From Acetobacterium sp. (lineage in GTDB: Bacteria; Bacillota; Clostridia; Eubacteriales; Eubacteriaceae): a DNA stretch of 64,000 nt. The first letter of the stretch is position 1. Each line of letters opens with the position of its first letter. Positions 58,735 to 64,000 of the stretch are shown here, piece after piece. Location of the stretch: NCBI RefSeq assembly GCF_030652775.1, contig NZ_JAUSPS010000074.1:1-64000 (forward strand), given 5' to 3'. Under the pieces are notes generated by a model. The model ran no database searches. It had not been told where the DNA came from and was given only the letters and a program-made list of their open reading frames with translations. Both the position numbers and the translations under genes were made by a program.

Positions 58735-59773
58735 TTTGTTTAAAATAATAAAAGAAACTCAGAAACAAAGAGAAAATTTTGTTATGGCAACAATCCTGGA
58801 AAAATCCGGATCAGCTCCCCGTAGTGAAGGTACAAAAATGATCGTCAAGCAGGATCTGACGGTTGACGGAACCATCGGTGGCGGTTTGGTTGAAGCGATG
58901 GTGATACGAGCGGCAGCCAAGGTTCATAAGGACAAATATTTTCATATTGAGGAGTTTATGCTTAACAGCAAGGATGAAGCCTCCCAGCGAATGGTGTGCG
59001 GTGGCGATTTGAAAATTCTACTGGAGTACATCGACTGGTGGGATCCTCAGAATCAGGTTTTTTATAATGAAATTATCCAATTGATTGAAAATAAAACCGA
59101 CTTTGTAACCATTACAAAAATACCTCAGACAAGCGAAGAAAATGGCAGTCTGGAAAAATGGGTCTGTACCGAAACTGGTTTTTTTGGATCGGAAAGTGAT
59201 GAAGTCCGTAGCCTGGTTAAAGATATCAGAGAAAATTTCTATCAATTAAAACATCAGGAAGCCTTTCTGGAAAACGAAGGATTTTATGTCGAAACATTTT
59301 TTAATAATGAAAATGTCTGCATTATTGGTGGCGGTCACATTGGCAAGGTTCTGGCCGAATTGTGTAAGGTCGTCGGGTTTTATGTAACCGTGGTGGATGA
59401 CCGGGAGGAATTTGCAAATGCCCAACGGTTTAATACGGTGGAAGAAGTGATTGTTATTCCGGCCTTTGAAAACATTGAAGATTACGTTAAAATCAATCAA
59501 TACTCCTTCGTGGTTATTGTTACCAGAGGGCACTCCGATGACAAGGATGTTCTCGCTCAGATGCTGCAAACAGAGGCCAAATACATTGGGATGATAGGTA
59601 GCAAAAATAAACGCAATCATGTCTACCAGGGTCTTTTGGATGAAGGCTTTGGCTTTAGTGATCTGGAGCGGGTGCACAGTCCAATCGGTCTCAATATTTT
59701 TGCCGATACGCCAGAGGAAATTGCGGTGAGTATTGTGGCTGAAATGATTCAAGTCAGGCGGCAACCAAATTGA
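58727..59773 (+). CDS. xdhC: XdhC/CoxI-family molybdenum hydroxylase maturation protein
   Basis: A 348-residue two-domain protein. The N-terminal XdhC_CoxI domain has ATILEKSGSAPRSEGTKMIV and TIGGGLVEAMVI. The C-terminal Rossmann domain has VCIIGGGHIGKVLAELC, VVDDREEFANAQRF and GMIGSKNKR. XdhC proteins bind and sulfurate the Mo cofactor for insertion into hydroxylases, here presumably Mop. It overlaps its neighbours on both sides (8 and 4 nt). Confidence 0.9.
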   Translation: MNDLFKIIKETQKQRENFVMATILEKSGSAPRSEGTKMIVKQDLTVDGTIGGGLVEAMVIRAAAKVHKDKYFHIEEFMLNSKDEASQRMVCGGDLKILLEYIDWWDPQNQVFYNEIIQLIENKTDFVTITKIPQTSEENGSLEKWVCTETGFFGSESDEVRSLVKDIRENFYQLKHQEAFLENEGFYVETFFNNENVCIIGGGHIGKVLAELCKVVGFYVTVVDDREEFANAQRFNTVEEVIVIPAFENIEDYVKINQYSFVVIVTRGHSDDKDVLAQMLQTEAKYIGMIGSKNKRNHVYQGLLDEGFGFSDLERVHSPIGLNIFADTPEEIAVSIVAEMIQVRRQPN

Positions 59774-60894
59774 AAAAGAATAAGATTGCTGTTATAATTA
59801 TTGCCGCTGGCTATTCCTCGCGGATGGATGGGTTTAAACCGTTGCTGAAATTTGGAAATCAAACCGCTGTGGAGTGCGTGGTTTCTACCTATCAACAGGC
59901 GGGCGTGGATCAGATCATTCTCGTGCTGGGACATCGGGCTGATGAAATAAGTCCTTATTTTAAGAACCAACCGCTTAAGTTGGTGATCAATGAAAAGTTT
60001 GACGAAGGGATGTATACCTCGATCTTAAAAGGAATCACCCAATTAGACGAAGCGGTCGATGCTTTTTTTATTCATCCGGTGGATATTCCCCTGGTGAAGC
60101 CGGAAACCGTCAAATATCTGATGGCAGCATCAAACGAAATTAGCAAAGGCATTATTTATCCCAGCTTTTTAGATAGACGAGGACACCCGCCGCTGATTCA
60201 CAAAAAATACCAGAACCCGATTCTGGAAAATAAAAACAACGGTGGTCTGAAACGATTGCTGGCCTTATATGAAGAGGATGCCGTTAACTTCCCGCTCACT
60301 GATGAAGCCATTCTAATGGATATGGATACCCGAGCAGATTACGAAGCACTACTAACATACAACACCCTGACGGCTCCCAATTTATGTGAATGTTATGCCA
60401 TTTGGGATAAATTTAAGCTGCCGGAAAACATTCGCAGGCACTGCGAGAAAGTTAAACAGACGGCGATGGGTTTGGCTGAACAATTACGAGAAAAAGGATT
60501 AAATCTTGACCGCTCAGCCCTTCGGGCGGCTGCCCTGCTCCATGATATTGCTAAATCCGAAAAAAACCATGCCCACAAAGGCGGGGAACTGTTGAGAGAA
60601 ATGGGTTATCAGAATGTGGGCGATATTATTGCTGACCATATCGATATCGTTATAGAACCGGACAAAGCCATCACTGAAAATGAAATTCTCTATCTGGCCG
60701 ATAAACTTGTCAAAAATGATCAGCTGATGGATCTGGAAATAAGAAAAATTCAGACGCTGGCTTTGTATAAAGACAACCCGGAAGTGACAGAAAAAATAGC
60801 AAAGCGATATCATAATGCCGAAGTCATTTTGCAGAAAATAAAAAGAATTATCGGGCAAAATAACGTTGCATTCAATCGCAGCAAAGTTGATTGA
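59770..60894 (+). CDS. NTP transferase (MocA/MobA-like) fused to an HD domain
   Basis: A 374-residue fusion. Residues 1-195 are a nucleotidyltransferase (VIIIAAGYSSRMDGFKPLL; MDMDTRADYEAL) of the kind that makes molybdopterin cytosine dinucleotide. Residues about 205-350 are an HD hydrolase (AAALLHDIAKSEKNHAHKGGELL; IIADHIDIV) of the YqeK-like sort. The HD part may act on a nucleotide or phosphate by-product; that pairing is unexplained. TTG start overlapping the xdhC stop (TTGA). Confidence 0.85.
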   Translation: MKKNKIAVIIIAAGYSSRMDGFKPLLKFGNQTAVECVVSTYQQAGVDQIILVLGHRADEISPYFKNQPLKLVINEKFDEGMYTSILKGITQLDEAVDAFFIHPVDIPLVKPETVKYLMAASNEISKGIIYPSFLDRRGHPPLIHKKYQNPILENKNNGGLKRLLALYEEDAVNFPLTDEAILMDMDTRADYEALLTYNTLTAPNLCECYAIWDKFKLPENIRRHCEKVKQTAMGLAEQLREKGLNLDRSALRAAALLHDIAKSEKNHAHKGGELLREMGYQNVGDIIADHIDIVIEPDKAITENEILYLADKLVKNDQLMDLEIRKIQTLALYKDNPEVTEKIAKRYHNAEVILQKIKRIIGQNNVAFNRSKVD

Positions 60895-60958
60895 AAGCAG
60901 ATCAAATAATAGGCGATTCTTTTGAGCATTAGTTAATCAGATTCAGAAAGGTGTAGTA

Positions 60959-61552
60959 ATGGGAATGCAGATATATTTAGTCCGGCATGGTAAAATAGAA
61001 TGGCAAAAGGATAAAGCCTATATTGGCCAACTGGATCTTCCTTTATCACAAGAAGGGATTAACCAGGCGGAAAAACTCCGGACAAGTTTTGAAATAATCC
61101 CCCTGGATCAAGCCTATACCAGTCCCCTTAGCCGCTGCGTTAATACCCTGGACATTCTTTTAGGAGATCGTCCGATTCCAAGGCTAACGGTCGAGGCTTT
61201 AAAAGAAATCGATATGGGTGAATGGGATGGGAAGACTTTTTCTGAAATCAAAAATAGCTACCCTGGTGTCTATGAGCAGAGAGGCCGGGAGATCGATGTT
61301 TTTATACCGCCGGCCGGGGAGAGTTTTGTTGATTTAAAACAACGGGTCATTCCGGCGTTTGCAGAAATTGTTAAAAAAAACCGCTCAAAGTCCATCTTGA
61401 TTCTGGCTCACGCCGGGGTTATCCGTGTCATTTTGGCGGAGCTATTTGGATTATCAATCAAAGAAGTATTTAAATGGACGATCCCTTATGCCGGAATCTT
61501 TGACTTATACTATGATCAGGATAGCGAAAAGTGGATTTGCAAAAATCAATGA
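60959..61552 (+). CDS. Histidine phosphatase family protein (CobC/GpmB-like)
   Basis: A 197-residue phosphatase with YLVRHGKIEW (phospho-His), LSRCVNT, EIDMGEWDGKTFSEI and LAHAGVIRVIL (second His). It resembles alpha-ribazole phosphatase; the substrate here is not known. Start at the ATG at 60959; a second ATG two codons on is equally possible. In line with the other genes of the locus. Confidence 0.85.
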   Translation: MGMQIYLVRHGKIEWQKDKAYIGQLDLPLSQEGINQAEKLRTSFEIIPLDQAYTSPLSRCVNTLDILLGDRPIPRLTVEALKEIDMGEWDGKTFSEIKNSYPGVYEQRGREIDVFIPPAGESFVDLKQRVIPAFAEIVKKNRSKSILILAHAGVIRVILAELFGLSIKEVFKWTIPYAGIFDLYYDQDSEKWICKNQ

Positions 61553-61568
61553 AAAGAGACAATTAACT

Positions 61569-63491
61569 ATGAATAAAAATATCTATCAAAACCTTATCAA
61601 ACAATCAAAGGATCGCTGTGCCGAATATGATATTTCAGAAGATCAGGTTTTCAGTAAAAAAATGATCGATCATTCAGAACTCCAGACTAAATTTTCAGAA
61701 AACAGAGATCTGATTCTAACGGCATCACCATATATGGAACATCTGATGAGCATTGTTCGGGGAAATAATTTCTTTGTGTTATTAACGGATAAAGACGGCT
61801 GTATTCTTAATGCCATCGGCGATGAGAAAATACTGACGGAAGCCTTTGAATTGAAAATGGTAGCTGGCGCCTACATGAACGAAGAGTGCATTGGAACCAA
61901 TGCGATGTCGCTGGTAATAAAATCTGAAGAACCGGTGCAATTGTCGGGAAAGGATCATTTTATCAAGGCTTATCATCGCTGGACCTGCTCGGGAGCACCG
62001 ATTAAAGATCCTAATGGAAACCTGATTGGCGCCCTGGATTTGACCGGCTATTCTGATTCTGTTCATCCCCATACCCTGGGAATGGTGATTGCGGCGTCCA
62101 ACGCGATTGAAGAAATGCTGCGCGTAAAAGAATATAATCGGCTTCAGAATATGACTAATAAACATATTAAAACCATTTTCAATTCAATGCCAGTGGCCAT
62201 TCTCACTTCCGATCTGGATGGTCGGATCAAAATATATAATCAGCGAGCGATGGACTTATTCGGTAATAAATACAAACAATTGTCAGCTGCCAACGTCTCG
62301 GAAATTATTGAAGAATGGGAAAATATCAAGGAAGCGATCCATTCCGAAAAGCACGTGAACCGGATCATCAACATTAAAGCCCTGAGAAATCATTTTCATT
62401 GTCAAATGACCGCCAGCCCGATATATAATCCCCAGGATGACAGCATCGAGATTGTTTTTGTTCTGAAAGAAGATCAGTCGAAAAAAATTGTCAAGTCCGA
62501 TCAGCCTTACTACACCTTTGATAAAATAATGGGGGCAGACAAGCATTTTGTCAGTACCATTGAGTACGCCAAAAAGATCTCCAACAATCGTTCAACCGTT
62601 CTAATTCTGGGGGAAAGCGGCTGTGGCAAAGAAGTTTTTGCCCAGGCGATCCACAACCATAGCAAACGGATGGATGAACCTTTTGTGGCACTTAATTGCG
62701 GCGCCATTCCTAATCAGTTAATTGAATCCGAGCTTTTTGGTTATGAGGAGGGTGCCTATACCGGCGCTAAAAAAGGCGGCAACATCGGAAAATTTGAGCA
62801 GGCCAATAATGGTACCATTATGCTGGATGAAATTGGTGAAATGCCCCTTGATATGCAGACACGATTGCTGAGAGTTTTGCAGGAGAACGTCATCACAAGA
62901 ATCGGAAGTCAACGGTCGATTGCTATCGATGTAAGAATCATTGCAGCGACCAACAAAGACCTGAAAAAAGAAGTGGAGCTGGGACGGTTCAGAAAAGACT
63001 TGTTCTACCGCCTGAATGTGCTACCTTTATATTTGCCACCGCTGCGAGAAAGAAAAAGCGATATTCCCTTATTGTACCGCTATTTTATGAAGAATCTGTC
63101 GGCTAAATATGAGAAGAAGGAATATCAGATTTTTGACGAATCAATGCGGATTCTAGAAGACTACAGTTGGCCGGGAAATGTGCGGGAACTTGAAAATGTG
63201 GTGGAACTGATCATCAATACCGAATCTTTTCCCTCAAAATATTTCATTAAGAATGCTGAGGAAAGTCAGCTTGAAGACATCAATAGTATCGAAAAATCAG
63301 CGTTAATATTGACTGAAGAAAGACTGGAAGAGTTGGATCCGGCTGTGTTGGATATGACCCATGTGGAAAAAGAACACATCAAACGGGTTTTAAAACTATA
63401 CAAAGGAAACATCAGTCAAGCTGCCTGTGCGCTGGGAATTCAGAGGAATACCTTATACAGTAAAATTAATAAATACGAAATTCAGGTGTGA
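61569..63491 (+). CDS. Sigma-54-dependent activator (AcoR-like, GAF-PAS-AAA-Fis)
   Basis: A 640-residue regulator: GAF-type sensor (about 45-195), PAS (about 205-310), AAA+ domain with Walker A GESGCGKE and the sigma-54 contact loop GAYTGA (EEGAYTGAKKGG), Walker B MLDEIGEMP, arginine finger RFRKDLFYRLNVL, then a Fis-type helix-turn-helix at the C terminus (NISQAACALGIQRNTLYSKI). It most likely drives the -24/-12 promoter at 48131, sensing a small molecule through GAF/PAS. ATG at 61569, 17 nt after the phosphatase stop. The reading frame is open upstream of it but overlaps the phosphatase gene. Confidence 0.93.
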   Translation: MNKNIYQNLIKQSKDRCAEYDISEDQVFSKKMIDHSELQTKFSENRDLILTASPYMEHLMSIVRGNNFFVLLTDKDGCILNAIGDEKILTEAFELKMVAGAYMNEECIGTNAMSLVIKSEEPVQLSGKDHFIKAYHRWTCSGAPIKDPNGNLIGALDLTGYSDSVHPHTLGMVIAASNAIEEMLRVKEYNRLQNMTNKHIKTIFNSMPVAILTSDLDGRIKIYNQRAMDLFGNKYKQLSAANVSEIIEEWENIKEAIHSEKHVNRIINIKALRNHFHCQMTASPIYNPQDDSIEIVFVLKEDQSKKIVKSDQPYYTFDKIMGADKHFVSTIEYAKKISNNRSTVLILGESGCGKEVFAQAIHNHSKRMDEPFVALNCGAIPNQLIESELFGYEEGAYTGAKKGGNIGKFEQANNGTIMLDEIGEMPLDMQTRLLRVLQENVITRIGSQRSIAIDVRIIAATNKDLKKEVELGRFRKDLFYRLNVLPLYLPPLRERKSDIPLLYRYFMKNLSAKYEKKEYQIFDESMRILEDYSWPGNVRELENVVELIINTESFPSKYFIKNAEESQLEDINSIEKSALILTEERLEELDPAVLDMTHVEKEHIKRVLKLYKGNISQAACALGIQRNTLYSKINKYEIQV

Positions 63492-63548
63492 ATTCCACAA
63501 CCTATCAAGGGTTTGTGGTTATTGGATAAGAACAGGAGGGACATAAGA

Positions 63549-64000
63549 ATGGAAAATCAATACGACAAATTAATCGAAGACCTGAAACAGAAAAATCAGG
63601 TTGTGATGCTGACGCGGTTTAAAACCGTTAATGAAGCGGGTAAAATAGTTATTGAAAAGAGTCTCATCAGTAAGGATGAGCTGGAATCTGTCGATACACA
63701 GTTGCAAGAAGCCATCGAAAATATCCTGATCAAAGGTTTGCCAGAGTTGATCACCACAGCAAATAAAGAAACAGTTCTCTGCGAGCCTTTCTACTCAGAA
63801 GGCCGGCTGATTATTCTTGGTGGGGGACATATTGCCAAACCTTTGGCAAAATATGGTGCGGATATTGGTTTTAAGGTAACCGTTGTGGATGATCGCCCTT
63901 CTTTTGCTAATGAAGGCAGATTTCCGGAAGCGAGCCAGGTGCTCTGCGAAAGTTTTGAAACCTGTTTTGATCGTCTCCAGGTTAACGCTTCCGATTATGT
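63549..64000 (+). CDS. Second XdhC-family protein, partial at the window end
   Basis: At least 150 residues, cut by the window edge. After a 90-residue lead-in comes the XdhC C-terminal Rossmann motif LIILGGGHIAKPLAKYGADIGFKVTVVDDRPSFANEGRF. The lead-in does not show the usual XdhC_CoxI Gly-rich motif, so it may be a different, possibly YqeB-like, variant. AGGAGG lies before the ATG at 63549. A second XdhC in one locus suggests two cofactor or enzyme steps. Confidence 0.85.
   Translation, partial: MENQYDKLIEDLKQKNQVVMLTRFKTVNEAGKIVIEKSLISKDELESVDTQLQEAIENILIKGLPELITTANKETVLCEPFYSEGRLIILGGGHIAKPLAKYGADIGFKVTVVDDRPSFANEGRFPEASQVLCESFETCFDRLQVNASDY

Overview
The window looks like part of the chromosome of an acetogenic clostridium close to Acetobacterium. 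It carries formate dehydrogenase next to formate-tetrahydrofolate ligase (methyl branch of the Wood-Ljungdahl pathway), a corrinoid-type methyltransferase pair, Firmicutes-type ribosome binding sites (aggagg) and TTGACA/TATAAT promoters. This taxonomic call is inference from gene content and no 16S gene is present. The window opens inside the last 117 nt of a group II intron whose domains V and VI are intact. The intron splits a formate dehydrogenase gene exactly at a cysteine motif of its N-terminal iron-sulfur domain.

Layout. 0-9.8 kb: intron end, fdh, fhs, a C11-peptidase lipoprotein, a flavodoxin, and an FAD oxidoreductase on the minus strand. 10-21.1 kb: a TetR-led signalling operon (cheA, cheW, MCP, cheB, cheD, a 1018-residue hybrid kinase, a response regulator, HD-GYP). 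It has no cheR, and its CheB receiver has lost the phosphorylated Asp. 21.2-39.1 kb: a metalloid, metal and sulfur-redox island. One part is an operon behind a 54-bp perfect palindrome (ArsP-like permease, MFS, CDF, thioredoxin, CcdA, Usp, small thioredoxin). Then come two arsC, a DGC protein and arsR on the minus strand, and divergently an operon of an HdrA-like fragment, a ferredoxin and three DGC-domain proteins, one fused to a lipoyl H-protein. A cysteine desulfurase/Fe-S pair follows, then lipoamide dehydrogenase, arsA, a HesB-like protein, arsD and padR. Three promoters (lpd, arsA, arsD) share one operator geometry: two TATGAA boxes exactly 16 bp apart, the first starting at the last base of the -10 box.

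39.2-47.9 kb: a PAS-GGDEF-HD-GYP protein, a methyltransferase pair (pterin-type and UroD-type, no corrinoid protein beside them) with a divergent TetR, two flavodoxin-fold reductases, and a DUF4349 membrane protein. 48-64 kb: a molybdenum hydroxylase locus behind a sigma-54 (-24/-12) promoter. It holds a MoeA-like protein, a Mop-type aldehyde oxidoreductase whose eight Fe-S cysteines fall at the same residue numbers as in Desulfovibrio gigas Mop, an FAD/Fe-S electron-transfer protein, a small zinc-ribbon protein, a methyltransferase, a C-GCAxxG-C-C protein, a radical SAM protein, an AMP-forming ligase, XdhC, an NTP transferase-HD fusion, a phosphatase, a sigma-54 activator and a second XdhC running off the end.

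The two best candidates for little-described systems are the DGC/lipoyl/HdrA-like cluster tied to the arsenic genes (28.4-38.3 kb) and the Mop-radical SAM-methyltransferase-ligase locus (48-64 kb). Functions given for these are inference from domains and gene order. No database search was possible.
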